Source: Asticcacaulis excentricus CB 48 (lineage in GTDB: Bacteria > Pseudomonadota > Alphaproteobacteria > Caulobacterales > Caulobacteraceae). From it: DNA of 64,000 bases. The DNA is taken from positions 1,857,001-1,921,000 of the forward strand of contig NC_014816.1 in NCBI RefSeq assembly GCF_000175215.2, given 5' to 3'. Both the position numbers and the translations under genes were made by a program. The notes under the pieces were generated by a model. It was not told the DNA's origin and did not search any database. It saw nothing but the letters and a program-made list of their open reading frames with translations. This document shows positions 17,232 through 26,395 of this stretch, in pieces (the first letter of the stretch is position 1; each line of letters opens with the position of its first letter).

Positions 17232-19178
17232 ATGTCAGAAGTTAACCGCCGCACCGCCCTGCACACCGCCGTAGCGGCTTTAATCAGCACTATGGGCGTC
17301 ACCACCGCCTGTGCGCAAGAGGCAGTGACCGACTCACCACGCCCTGAGCTTGAGGTTCTGGCCCGCGATCCCGCGATCATTTCGCTGGCCTTATCACCCG
17401 ATGGCAAGAGAGTAGCGCTTTTGTCGCAACGTAATGGCGACAAAGTGTTGTTCGACTACGAACTGGCCACGAAGACATCCAAACAGACCAATCTCGGTCC
17501 TATCAAAGTGCGGGGTATCTTCTGGGCTTCGAACTCGCACATTACTGTCGTGCAAACCATGACCGGGTCATCGGACCAGTCGCGGGCACGTATGCGGGAA
17601 TTTCTATTTGTACGCGTTCTTGATCTGCAAAGTGGCACTATGGTGACGCTTTTCGAGAACAAGAAAGCTTATTCCAGATGGTTTTACTCCATTCCCGAGC
17701 GGGTCAATATCAACGGTAAGCACCAGCTGGTAGGGGTTGGTTTGGCCAGCAATCTGGCACTCGTTATGATTGATCCTGCGACCGGCAGTATCACTCTTTT
17801 GGATCACTCCGCTCAGGCGCGCGACTGGGTTGTCAACGCGGAAGGCTATCCCTTGGCTCGCAGCGAGATAGACTATGGTGCCAAGACATGGTCCCTTCTG
17901 CTTAATCAGGCGGGCCAATGGAAGAAGGTCTTTACCGATACCTACCCCGCAGAGCGCTATCCTAATCTCATCTGCCCTTCAGCTGACGGTCAGGGAGTGG
18001 TTGTGCGCATTCCCTATCAGGAAGACGATGAGGAGGATGCCGGGTTTGTTCAATTTCGACCCGATGGCACACGATCTGAACCCATGCGCTTGCAAGGCCG
18101 TTCACCTTGGGTTTTGACTCATCCAGCAACTAAACGCTTCGCCGGATTCTCCTATCGGGACGATTGGATACGCTACGACTATACCGATGCCTTGCTGAAA
18201 AAGCTCAGCGAAAGTGCTGCAAAGGCCATGCCTGGCTACCGCATACGCTTAGTCGACATGGCCGAAGACCCGAAAAAAATGCTCCTTTACGTAGAGGGCG
18301 CAGACGATGCGGGAACCTATTTCTATATCGACTTTGGTAGTGGCAATTTTCAGGAGGTGGGCAAATGCTATCCAGGCCTGCCCGCAGACTGGATCAGCCA
18401 AAAGGAAAAGATCACTTACACAGCATCGGACGGTCTAAAAATAGAAGCTTTTCTGACCCTGCCACCCCATAAAGAGCCACGAAACTTGCCTTTGGTGGTC
18501 TTGCCGCACGGCGGCCCGCAGGCGCGCGATGATCTGAGCTTTGACTGGATGGCCGCCGCCTTGGCGACGCGCGGATATGCTGTGCTGCAACCCAACTTCC
18601 GTGGATCGGCCGGTTACGGTTACAGTTTCGTACAACGAGGCCACGGCGAATGGGGAAAGAAGATGCAAACTGACCTTTCAGACGGCATCCGATATCTTGC
18701 CGCTCAGGGTACGGTGAATGCTGGGCGCGCCGCTATTATGGGGGCTTCCTACGGGGGCTATGCGGCGCTGGCGGGGGTTACCTTCGAACCGGATATCTAT
18801 CGCTGCGCCATATCGGTATCTGGCGTTTCCGATCTTAAGGGGATGCTGGTCACCACGGCCATCAAACAGGGCGGGCGCGACGCGGGGGCTTATCGCTACT
18901 GGAGCCAGTTCTTCGGTGCCGATGCCGATCTGAACGCCGTATCGCCTGCGTACAACGCGGCCAGGGTCAAAGCACCTGTGTTACTTATTCACGGCCTTGA
19001 TGACACCGTGGTGCCCTTCTCGCAGTCGACGCGCATGGAAGACGCTCTGAAGGGGGCTGGAAAAAAAGTAGAACTGGTGCGGTTAAAAGGTGAGGATCAC
19101 TGGATGTCGATCGAAACCGCACGCCTCGATATGATCAGAGCTGCCATCGGATTTCTGGAAGAGCATAATCCGGCCTGA
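17232..19178 (+). CDS. S9 family (prolyl oligopeptidase-like) exported peptidase
   Basis: 648 residues with a probable signal peptide (TALHTAVAALISTMGVTTACAQ). Residues about 40-390 form a beta-propeller-like region with LALSPDGKRVALLSQ. The C-terminal alpha/beta-hydrolase domain has the catalytic nucleophile in MGASYGGYAAL (near residue 505), the Asp in IHGLDDTVVPFSQ and the His in KGEDHWMS, plus LPHGGPQARDD before it. It resembles acylaminoacyl-peptidase/dipeptidyl-peptidase S9 enzymes that trim peptides in the periplasm. Base composition is somewhat lower in GC than its neighbours. Confidence 0.9.
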   Translation: MSEVNRRTALHTAVAALISTMGVTTACAQEAVTDSPRPELEVLARDPAIISLALSPDGKRVALLSQRNGDKVLFDYELATKTSKQTNLGPIKVRGIFWASNSHITVVQTMTGSSDQSRARMREFLFVRVLDLQSGTMVTLFENKKAYSRWFYSIPERVNINGKHQLVGVGLASNLALVMIDPATGSITLLDHSAQARDWVVNAEGYPLARSEIDYGAKTWSLLLNQAGQWKKVFTDTYPAERYPNLICPSADGQGVVVRIPYQEDDEEDAGFVQFRPDGTRSEPMRLQGRSPWVLTHPATKRFAGFSYRDDWIRYDYTDALLKKLSESAAKAMPGYRIRLVDMAEDPKKMLLYVEGADDAGTYFYIDFGSGNFQEVGKCYPGLPADWISQKEKITYTASDGLKIEAFLTLPPHKEPRNLPLVVLPHGGPQARDDLSFDWMAAALATRGYAVLQPNFRGSAGYGYSFVQRGHGEWGKKMQTDLSDGIRYLAAQGTVNAGRAAIMGASYGGYAALAGVTFEPDIYRCAISVSGVSDLKGMLVTTAIKQGGRDAGAYRYWSQFFGADADLNAVSPAYNAARVKAPVLLIHGLDDTVVPFSQSTRMEDALKGAGKKVELVRLKGEDHWMSIETARLDMIRAAIGFLEEHNPA

Positions 19179-19365
19179 GTTTGGTCTTTGACGCGTCATC
19201 TTTTGTTGCGCCTCCCTATTTTATCATATAATTAAAAAACCTCATTTACCTATTGTCTGACTAAAAGGCAGGGTTTAATCAGGCTGCTGTGGCATCCGGC
19301 GTGAACCGGCGCCAAATGACTATGGGAAACGCAAAACAGCTCCTTGATAGGAAAGGCCTGACGCC

Positions 19366-20517
19366 ATGACTCTCCGCAATTCGTCTGCGCTCGCAGCGCT
19401 TGTTCTAACGCTGATGGGCGTTAATACCGCTCAAGCCGCCACCGCCACCAGCGAAACCTTCGGAAAGCTGTCCGACGGCACCGAGGTCAAGGCCGTGGTG
19501 CTGAAAAACGCCAAAGGTGTTTCGGCCAAGGTCATCACCTATGGCGCAACCCTGCAATCGCTGTGGGCTCCCGATCGTCAAGGCAAGGCCGCCGAAATCA
19601 CCATCGGCTATGACGACCTGAAGGGCTATGTCGAAACCCCGCAATATCTGGGTGTGACCGTTGGTCGCTTCGCCAACCGCATCGCCAAGGGCAAGTTCAC
19701 GCTGGATGGCAAGACCTATACACTGGCCACCAACAATAATGGCAACCACCTGCACGGTGGCCTGAAAGGCTTTGACAAGGTCAACTGGACCCTGGCTGCG
19801 GTCAAAAGCGGTGGCAAGACGGGCGAGGCTTCGGCCACCTTCACCTATACCTCACCGGATGGCGAGGAAGGCTATCCTGGCACCATGAAGATTGAGGTGA
19901 CCTATAGCCTCACTGAAAACAACGACCTGACCATTCGCTATAAGGCGACGACGGACAAGCCGACCATCGTCAACCTGACCAACCACGCCCTGTTCAATTT
20001 GGCAGGCGTGGGGTCGGGCCGCTCGGCCCTCGAAGCCTCGCTGCAACTGGAATCCGACGGTTATCTGCCCACAAATGAAACCGCCATTCCATACGGCAAT
20101 ATCGCCCCGGTCAAGGGAACGCCGTTTGATTTCACCAAGCCGGCGGTGATCAATGAACGCGTGCGCGACGCCCGCGATCCGCAAATCCTGATTGGCCTCG
20201 GCATCGACCATAACTACGTCCTGCGCGGCGGCGTGACCAAGACGCCTAAACAGGCCGTCACCCTGATTGATGCTAAATCGGGCCGCGGCCTGAAGATCCT
20301 GACCACCGAGCCAGGCATTCAGATGTACACCGGCAACTTCCTCGACGGGAAGGTTCCGGGCCGCAACGGTCAGGTCACGCGCATGGGCGACGCCGTCGCC
20401 TTCGAAGCCCAGCACTTCCCCGATAGCCCTAACCAGCCGCAGTTTCCGACCACTCGTCTGAACCCCGGCGAAACCTATACCCAGACGACGGTTCACCACC
20501 TCTTCGTCGCTAAGTAA
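19366..20517 (+). CDS. galM: Secreted aldose 1-epimerase (galactose mutarotase)
   Basis: 383 residues with a signal peptide ending MGVNTAQAA, so the enzyme is periplasmic. The mutarotase core is clear: YGATLQSLW, GRFANRIAKGKF, NGNHLHGGLKGFDK, the VNLTNHALFNLAG His region, GLGIDHNYVL and the catalytic Glu in VAFEAQHFPDSPN. It interconverts alpha and beta sugar anomers before uptake or oxidation. The dehydratase gene starts 27 bp after its stop, so the two are probably an operon for sugar catabolism. Confidence 0.93.
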   Translation: MTLRNSSALAALVLTLMGVNTAQAATATSETFGKLSDGTEVKAVVLKNAKGVSAKVITYGATLQSLWAPDRQGKAAEITIGYDDLKGYVETPQYLGVTVGRFANRIAKGKFTLDGKTYTLATNNNGNHLHGGLKGFDKVNWTLAAVKSGGKTGEASATFTYTSPDGEEGYPGTMKIEVTYSLTENNDLTIRYKATTDKPTIVNLTNHALFNLAGVGSGRSALEASLQLESDGYLPTNETAIPYGNIAPVKGTPFDFTKPAVINERVRDARDPQILIGLGIDHNYVLRGGVTKTPKQAVTLIDAKSGRGLKILTTEPGIQMYTGNFLDGKVPGRNGQVTRMGDAVAFEAQHFPDSPNQPQFPTTRLNPGETYTQTTVHHLFVAK

Positions 20518-20544
20518 TCCAAGAAGTAGAGAATCCCCACACCG

Positions 20545-22356
20545 ATGTCCGACCGCAACCTCTCCCGTTCCAAGACCAAGCTCCGTTCGCGCGCCTGGTT
20601 CGACAATCCTGAAAACGCCGACATGACGGCGCTCTACCTTGAGCGTTACATGAATTTCGGCCTGTCGCTGGAGGAGTTGCAGTCGGACAAGCCGATCATC
20701 GGCATCGCCCAGACCGGTTCTGACCTCAGCCCGTGTAACCGCCATCACCTCGAGCTGGCTAAACGCATACGCGATGGCATTATCGAAGCGGGCGGTATTC
20801 CGCTCGAATTCCCAGTTCACCCGATTCAGGAAACCGGCAAGCGTCCGACGGCAGGGCTTGACCGCAACCTGGCATACATCGGCCTTGTCGAAGTTATCTA
20901 TGGCTATCCTCTGGACGGCGTCGTGCTGACCATCGGCTGCGACAAGACGACCCCGGCCTGCCTGATGGCCGCCGCTACAGTCAACATCCCGGCCATCGCC
21001 TTGTCGGTCGGCCCCATGCTCAACGGCTGGTACAAGGGTGAGAGAACGGGTTCGGGCACCATAGTGTGGAAGGCCCGCGAACTGCTCGCCGCTGGCGAAA
21101 TTGACTATCAAGGCTTCATTAAGCTCGTCGCCTCTTCGGCGCCTTCGACCGGCTACTGCAACACCATGGGCACTGCAACGACCATGAACAGCCTGGCCGA
21201 AGCGCTGGGGATGCAGCTCCCCTACTCGGCCGCTATCCCGGCCCCGCACCGCGACCGTCAGGAATGCGCCTACCGCACGGGCAAGCGAATTGTGGACATG
21301 GTACACGAGGACCTGAAGCCGTCGGATATCCTGACCAAGGAAGCCTTCATAAACGCCATCCGTGTCAATTCGGCCATCGGCGGTTCAACTAACGCGCCTA
21401 TCCACCTCAATGCGCTGGCCCGCCATATAGGCGTGGACCTGAAGATCGAGGAATGGCAACAGTACGGTGAAGAGGTGCCGCTGCTGGTCAATCTGATGCC
21501 GGCCGGTGAATACTTGGGTGAAGACTATCACCATGCGGGTGGCGTACCCGCCGTAGTGGGTCAGCTGATCAAGCACGGCTTGATCCATGAAAACGCTCTC
21601 ACGGCCAACGGCAAGACGATCGGCGAAAACTGCCGCGATGCGGTAATCGAAGACGAGCGTGTTATTCGCCCGTTCGAGCAACCCCTGAAGCTCGCAGCCG
21701 GGTTCCGTGTCCTGTCGGGCAATCTGTTCGATTCGGCAGTGATGAAAGTCTCGGTGATCAGCCCGGAATTCCGGGAGCGCTACCTGTCTGATCCGACTTC
21801 GCCTAACGCCTTTACCGGCCGCGCCATCGTCTTCGACGGCCCGGAAGACTATCACCACCGCATCGACGACGAATCCCTGAACATCGACGAGCACTGCATC
21901 CTGTTCATGCGCGGTGCCGGCCCCATCGGCTATCCGGGTGCCGCTGAAGTCGTCAATATGCGCGCCCCCAACTATTTGCTGAAGCGCGGCGTCACCTCCC
22001 TGGCCTGCATCGGCGATGGTCGTCAGTCGGGCACTTCGGGTTCGCCGTCGATTCTCAACGCCTCACCCGAAGCGGCGGCGGGCGGCAACCTTGCCATCCT
22101 GCAAACCGGCGATCAGGTACGCGTCGACCTGAACGATAACACGGTCAATGTCCTGATCTCCGACGCTGAAATCGAAAAGCGCCGCGCTGCGCTTGAGGCT
22201 GCCGGTGGCTTCCAGTACCCGGCGCACCAGACGCCGTGGCAGGAAATGCAGCGTGGCGTGGTCGGTCAGATGGGGTCGGGCATGGTACTTGAAAACGCAG
22301 TCAAGTATCAGCGCATCGCTCAGGTAGGTGCGGGCGTACCGCGCGACAACCACTGA
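20545..22356 (+). CDS. IlvD/Edd-family sugar-acid dehydratase
   Basis: 603 residues. It has RSRAWFDNPENADMTALYLER, GIAQTGSDLSPCNRHH, TIGCDKTTPACLMAA, SSAPSTGYCNTMGTA (Fe-S Cys residues) and GPIGYPGAAEVVNM. These match the Fe-S sugar-acid dehydratases such as xylonate, arabonate and galactonate dehydratases, closest in my memory to the Caulobacter xylonate dehydratase XylD. It removes water from an aldonate to give 2-keto-3-deoxy acid. The exact sugar is not decided by sequence, and the true branched-chain IlvD is less similar. A strong terminator follows. Confidence 0.88.
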   Translation: MSDRNLSRSKTKLRSRAWFDNPENADMTALYLERYMNFGLSLEELQSDKPIIGIAQTGSDLSPCNRHHLELAKRIRDGIIEAGGIPLEFPVHPIQETGKRPTAGLDRNLAYIGLVEVIYGYPLDGVVLTIGCDKTTPACLMAAATVNIPAIALSVGPMLNGWYKGERTGSGTIVWKARELLAAGEIDYQGFIKLVASSAPSTGYCNTMGTATTMNSLAEALGMQLPYSAAIPAPHRDRQECAYRTGKRIVDMVHEDLKPSDILTKEAFINAIRVNSAIGGSTNAPIHLNALARHIGVDLKIEEWQQYGEEVPLLVNLMPAGEYLGEDYHHAGGVPAVVGQLIKHGLIHENALTANGKTIGENCRDAVIEDERVIRPFEQPLKLAAGFRVLSGNLFDSAVMKVSVISPEFRERYLSDPTSPNAFTGRAIVFDGPEDYHHRIDDESLNIDEHCILFMRGAGPIGYPGAAEVVNMRAPNYLLKRGVTSLACIGDGRQSGTSGSPSILNASPEAAAGGNLAILQTGDQVRVDLNDNTVNVLISDAEIEKRRAALEAAGGFQYPAHQTPWQEMQRGVVGQMGSGMVLENAVKYQRIAQVGAGVPRDNH

Positions 22357-22384
22357 TCTTAATCAAAACGTCTGTAAATCATTT

Positions 22385-22415
22385 AAACCGCCAGACTAAC
22401 CCACTGGCGGTTTTT
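22385..22415 (+). terminator. Intrinsic terminator of the dehydratase unit
   Basis: AAACCGCCAG (22385-22394) and CTGGCGGTTT (22404-22413) form a perfect 10-bp stem with a 9-nt loop, followed by further T. Confidence 0.9.
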
Positions 22416-22625
22416 CTGTAGTCAGTCCAGCATATGTCAATGTATTGCGGCACAGCAAATTGCCTCAAAACCTGCCACGTTCCCGCTTTATAACCAAATT
22501 TATTATCTTACCTCACCGAATTTTCATTTGGGATATCAAGCTGAAATATTTCCAGTAAACATGATTTTTACATTTCCGATGCTACAGATAGCGTAATCGC
22601 GTTATCAATTGTGAGTTTGGGAACC

Positions 22626-23471
22626 ATGTCGATTCGGTTACGTTTGATGGCCCTGATTGCTTCGTTCGCCGTCATGTCGTTGCTCATTACGGGCCTCGCA
22701 TTGATGTCTCTCGACCGCTACAAGGCGATGATGGGGGCATATGGTGCCGCCTATGACCACGCCTACGACATCGAACGCATCAACCACATGATCAGCAATG
22801 TTGTGATGGAATCGCGTGGCATTTACCTCTCCGAGGATGCCGCCGAAGCGAAGATTTTTGCGGGGAACCTTTCCCGCGGCCTCGATGAGGTTGAGCGAGT
22901 ACTTCAAAGCTGGAAACAGTCAAACGATGCCGAAGAACGTGCCCGTTACACCGCAATTGAACCGACTGCACGTACATTCATAGCGGTCCGTCGTCAGGTG
23001 GCGGCTCTGGCGAACGAAGGGGCGATCGATAAAGCCACGGCGTTGGGCACATCCAGTCGGGAAGATCGTATCCAACTACAAAAAAGCCTAGACAAACTGG
23101 TGATTGAAGCGCGCAAGGACCTCACCAACACCCAGGCGGAAGCCGCCACTTTTTCAGCGCAGCGCAGTCAAACCTTTCTGCTGATGGCCCTCTTTTCGAT
23201 AGCGGGAATCCTTTGTCTATCGGCTCTGGCGATCCTTCACTTCATTACACGCCCGCTGCGGCATGTGGCCGGAACAATCATCAGCCTGTCGGAAGGCAAG
23301 CTCGATACCCCGGTTCCAGACGACACCGACGACAAGGGCGAGGTGGCCGAACTCTGGCGCGCCATCGCTCGGCTCAAGGCCCACGCCATAGAAGCTGAAA
23401 AAATCGTCGCCGCTCAACGCGAAACCGAACGACTGCAAGCGCTGGAAGCCCGTCAGCTCATACTAGACTGA
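22626..23471 (+). CDS. Receptor-like membrane protein ending after HAMP
   Basis: 281 residues: membrane helix (about 7-28), a periplasmic four-helix-bundle sensor of about 150 residues (DRYKAMMGAYGAAYDHAYDIERI onward), a second membrane helix (FLLMALFSIAGILCLSALAIL), then a HAMP domain with RPLRHVAGTIISLSEGKLDTPVP and a coiled-coil start. The reading frame ends where a chemoreceptor signalling domain or kinase would begin. I cannot tell whether this is a truncated receptor or a stand-alone HAMP sensor. Its 3' end overlaps the convergent regulator gene by 19 bp. The start could also be GTG 22611. Confidence 0.75.
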   Translation: MSIRLRLMALIASFAVMSLLITGLALMSLDRYKAMMGAYGAAYDHAYDIERINHMISNVVMESRGIYLSEDAAEAKIFAGNLSRGLDEVERVLQSWKQSNDAEERARYTAIEPTARTFIAVRRQVAALANEGAIDKATALGTSSREDRIQLQKSLDKLVIEARKDLTNTQAEAATFSAQRSQTFLLMALFSIAGILCLSALAILHFITRPLRHVAGTIISLSEGKLDTPVPDDTDDKGEVAELWRAIARLKAHAIEAEKIVAAQRETERLQALEARQLILD

Positions 23472-24505
23472 CCCGATTTGCGGTAGATAGTCGAACGGTG
23501 GATACCCAGTGCCCGCGCGGCTGCGCTGACATTACCGCCATGCGCTTCTAGAGCGCGCCGGATGGCCGCCGTCTCGACATCGTCCAGCCGTGCCTCAGTA
23601 AGGTTCGTCACTGCCGGGGCCAACCCGTCCACTTCGCAGCGCGCGTGATAGAGCCGCCCTTCGTGGTCACGCAGGTGCAGCGAGCCGGGCCGTAAGACCC
23701 CGGCATCGAACAGGTCGTCAAAGCGCAGGCTGTCGAGATCGTCCCAGTTACGCCCAGTCAGCGACAGGCCGCGGCGGTTGGCGGCGACCACAACCCCGTC
23801 CCGGAAGACCAGTATACCTTCGCGTGCTGCCCCCAGCAGACTGGAATCGCTATGAAAACGCAAGGTCTGGCACGACTCGAAGCCTTCGCGGAATAGGCGG
23901 TGTTCAATCTGTTCCACCGCAAGCCGCATAAGGCCTAGCATGTGGCCACCCTGCATATTCGCCGGGGTGGAGAGGTCGAGCACTCCGAGCACCGCCCCGC
24001 GCGGGTCGATGATTGGCGTCGCGGCGCAGCTTAACACGCGATGCGCCTGAAAATAATGCTCGGCACCGTTGACAGCCACCGGGCGGCGCTCGGCGATGGC
24101 GGTGCCGATGGCATTCGTGCCGGTACCATCCTCGCTCCACAGGACGCCGGGGCGCAGCGCCACCTCCGCCGCCTTGCCCGCAAAGCCCGGATCACCGACG
24201 GCGTCGAGGATTTCACCGCGCGCATTGGTCAGAATGACAATACCCGAAAGTTCACGCGCCTCCGCGTGCAAGGCGTCCAGTTCCGGACGTGAAATGCGGC
24301 GCAGCGCCTCGTGCTTTTCGTGCAGCAAGCGCACATCGCTGGTCGACGGGGCTTCGGTGCGCGGATCAGCGGCAGCATTAAGCCCCATATCGGCGCAGCG
24401 TATCCACGACCGCAGTATGGCGTGCCCCACCTGATCGACGGGCAGGCTGTGCTTTTCGAAAAAGGCCTTACGCGCCGCCTCGACGCGGGCCGGATCGCTG
24501 ATCAT
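23453..24505 (-). CDS. AcoR-like regulator with GAF and Fis-type HTH but no AAA+ domain
   Basis: 350 residues. The N-terminus is AcoR-like (ILRSWIRCADMGLNA), then comes a GAF-type sensor with LSGIVILTNARGEILDAVGD, SEDGTGTNAIGTAI, HRVLSCAATPIIDPRGAVLGVLDLS, then a PAS-like segment, and finally a Fis-type HTH, VETAAIRRALEAHGGNVSAAARALGIHRSTIYRK. The sigma-54-activating AAA+ ATPase that full AcoR has between GAF and HTH is missing, so it must work as a plain DNA-binding regulator. The last residues after YRK are unusual. It is divergent from the aldehyde dehydrogenase it probably controls. Confidence 0.88.
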   Translation of the reverse strand: MISDPARVEAARKAFFEKHSLPVDQVGHAILRSWIRCADMGLNAAADPRTEAPSTSDVRLLHEKHEALRRISRPELDALHAEARELSGIVILTNARGEILDAVGDPGFAGKAAEVALRPGVLWSEDGTGTNAIGTAIAERRPVAVNGAEHYFQAHRVLSCAATPIIDPRGAVLGVLDLSTPANMQGGHMLGLMRLAVEQIEHRLFREGFESCQTLRFHSDSSLLGAAREGILVFRDGVVVAANRRGLSLTGRNWDDLDSLRFDDLFDAGVLRPGSLHLRDHEGRLYHARCEVDGLAPAVTNLTEARLDDVETAAIRRALEAHGGNVSAAARALGIHRSTIYRKSGQSSMS

Positions 24506-24527
24506 GGTTTCCTGCCGTTTTTTAGTT

Positions 24528-24614
24528 TGTTGCAGGCATTATGCGCCCGCTTTGGGTATCTGTCATCTGTCGCAAAATGCGACATGTTCGACAGCGGTGA
24601 CGCAGCCTGCAACA
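24528..24614. promoter_or_regulatory. Operator array in the regulator/ALDH divergent promoter
   Basis: The centre is a perfect palindrome, TGTCGCA-AAA-TGCGACA (24568-24584). It is flanked symmetrically by TGTTGCAGGC (24528-24537) and its exact inverse GCCTGCAACA (24605-24614). The inverse forms a second, weaker site, TGACGCA-GCC-TGCAACA (24598-24614). All share the half-site TGTYGCA. A further TGTCGC half-site lies near 24690. This fits cooperative binding by the Fis-type HTH of the divergent AcoR-like protein; that link is inferred. Confidence 0.7.
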
Positions 24615-24749
24615 GCCAGGATTAGCGGGGTTTCACAATGCGCGTGATGCTGCGGCGCGTCATGTCTGTCCGTGCTTGCAACGGGCTGTCGCGGGGGTGC
24701 AGGCTGGACACCTCAGGGGGCGTAGCCCAATCAATTCAGGACAACTCGC

Positions 24750-26267
24750 ATGACCAAGCATGAACGCGATCTCACCGCCGCCACACCTTTCAAAACCCGC
24801 TACGGTAACTTTATCGGCGGTGACTGGGTCGAACCCGTCAATGGCCGCTATATGGACAATATCTCGCCAGTGAACGGTCAGAAGCTGTGCGAAGTGCCGC
24901 GCTCCGACGCACAGGACATCGAACGTGCGCTCGATGCCGCCCACAAGGTCAAATCGGCCTGGGGCCGCACCTCGGTGACCGAGCGCTCCAACATCCTTCT
25001 GAAGATCGCCGACCGGCTCGAAGCCAATCTCGGCCTCGTTGCCGAGGCCGAAACCTGGGACAATGGCAAGCCGTTGCGCGAAACCACCGCCGCCGACATC
25101 CCGCTGGCCATCGACCACTTCCGCTATTTCGCCGGCTGCATCCGCGCCCAAGAAGGCTCCATCGGCGAACTGGACCACGACACGGTCGCCTATCATTTCC
25201 ACGAACCTCTGGGCGTTGTAGGTCAGATCATTCCGTGGAACTTCCCGATCCTGATGGCGGCGTGGAAGCTGGCCCCCGCGCTGGCCGCCGGTAACTGCGT
25301 CGTGCTGAAGCCCGCTGAACAAACCCCGGCCTCTATCCTTGTTGTCGCCGAACTGATCGCTGACCTGCTGCCACCGGGCGTTCTCAACATCGTCAACGGT
25401 ACCGGCCTCGAGGCGGGAGCGCCGCTGGCCAAAAGCCCGCGCATCGCCAAGATCGCCTTCACCGGCTCAACCGGCGTCGGCAAGGAGATCATGCGCTCTG
25501 CCGCCGACAACCTGACCAACATCACGCTCGAGCTGGGCGGCAAGTCGCCCAACGTGTTCTTCGCCGATGTGATGGATGAAGACGACGCCTTTCTCGACAA
25601 GGCGCTGGAAGGCTTTGCCTTCTTCGCCCTCAATCAGGGCGAAGTTTGCACCTGTCCGTCGCGGGCTTTGGTCCACGAGTCGATCTATGACACATTTATG
25701 GAAAAGGCCATCAAACGCGTAGAAGCCATTACCCAGGGAGACCCGCTGAACATGGGCACGATGATCGGCGCTCAGGCCTCTCTGGAGCAGTACGAGAAGA
25801 TCCAGAAATATCTCGATATCGGCAAAGCAGAAGGTGCCAAGGTGCTGACCGGTGGCGAAGCCAATCACCTGTCCGGTGATCTGAAGGACGGCTTCTATAT
25901 CAAGCCGACCATCTTCGAAGGTCACAACAAGATGCGTGTCTTCCAGGAGGAAATCTTCGGTCCGGTCGTTTCAGTTACCACGTTTAAGACGGTGGAAGAG
26001 GCCATCGAAATCGCCAATGACACCATCTATGGCCTAGGCGCCGGTGTGTGGAGCCGCGACATGAACGCCGCCTATCGCGCCGGCCGCGGCATCGAAGCGG
26101 GTCGCGTGTGGACCAATTGCTACCACGCCTACCCGGCCCACGCCGCCTTCGGTGGTTACAAGCAGTCGGGTATCGGGCGCGAGACGCACAAGATGATGCT
26201 CGAGCACTACCAGCAGACGAAGAACATCCTCGTCTCCTACCAACCGGCCAAGCTCGGCTTCTTTTGA
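24750..26267 (+). CDS. NAD-dependent aldehyde dehydrogenase (ExaC/AcoD-like)
   Basis: 505 residues of the ALDH superfamily, oxidising acetaldehyde-type substrates to acids. YGNFIGGDWVEP opens the fold, IIPWNFPILMAAWKLAPALAAGN is the cofactor region, ITLELGGKSPNVFFADV holds the general base Glu, NQGEVCTCPSRALVHE holds the catalytic Cys and EIFGPVVSVTTF is the C-terminal motif. The extra Cys next to the nucleophile and TNCYHAYPAHAAFGGYKQSGIGRE match AcoD/ExaC enzymes. It precedes an alcohol dehydrogenase and faces an AcoR-like regulator, giving an ethanol or alcohol oxidation module. Confidence 0.94.
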   Translation: MTKHERDLTAATPFKTRYGNFIGGDWVEPVNGRYMDNISPVNGQKLCEVPRSDAQDIERALDAAHKVKSAWGRTSVTERSNILLKIADRLEANLGLVAEAETWDNGKPLRETTAADIPLAIDHFRYFAGCIRAQEGSIGELDHDTVAYHFHEPLGVVGQIIPWNFPILMAAWKLAPALAAGNCVVLKPAEQTPASILVVAELIADLLPPGVLNIVNGTGLEAGAPLAKSPRIAKIAFTGSTGVGKEIMRSAADNLTNITLELGGKSPNVFFADVMDEDDAFLDKALEGFAFFALNQGEVCTCPSRALVHESIYDTFMEKAIKRVEAITQGDPLNMGTMIGAQASLEQYEKIQKYLDIGKAEGAKVLTGGEANHLSGDLKDGFYIKPTIFEGHNKMRVFQEEIFGPVVSVTTFKTVEEAIEIANDTIYGLGAGVWSRDMNAAYRAGRGIEAGRVWTNCYHAYPAHAAFGGYKQSGIGRETHKMMLEHYQQTKNILVSYQPAKLGFF

Positions 26268-26277
26268 TCAAAGATCG

Positions 26278-26313
26278 AACAGCGCGGAGGTTGTTGAAGC
26301 CCCGCGCTGTTTT
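26278..26313 (+). terminator. Intrinsic terminator between ALDH and ADH
   Basis: AACAGCGCGG (26278-26287) pairs perfectly with CCGCGCTGTT (26302-26311) over a 14-nt loop, followed by TT. It lies 10 bp after the ALDH stop and 83 bp before the ADH start, so it would lower or separate ADH expression. Confidence 0.8.
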
Positions 26314-26395
26314 ACCCGCGCTCATCCGTCGCGTGGCGGCACGGCCTCCTTCGGCGCATTATGCCTCTCACATCCATCCGCAGGAGAAACGCAGA

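Noticed and set aside
19852..21306. Minus-strand 484-codon frame across galM and the dehydratase
   Set aside because: It lies wholly antisense to two well-supported genes, has a low-complexity Arg/Gly/Val composition and resembles no family.
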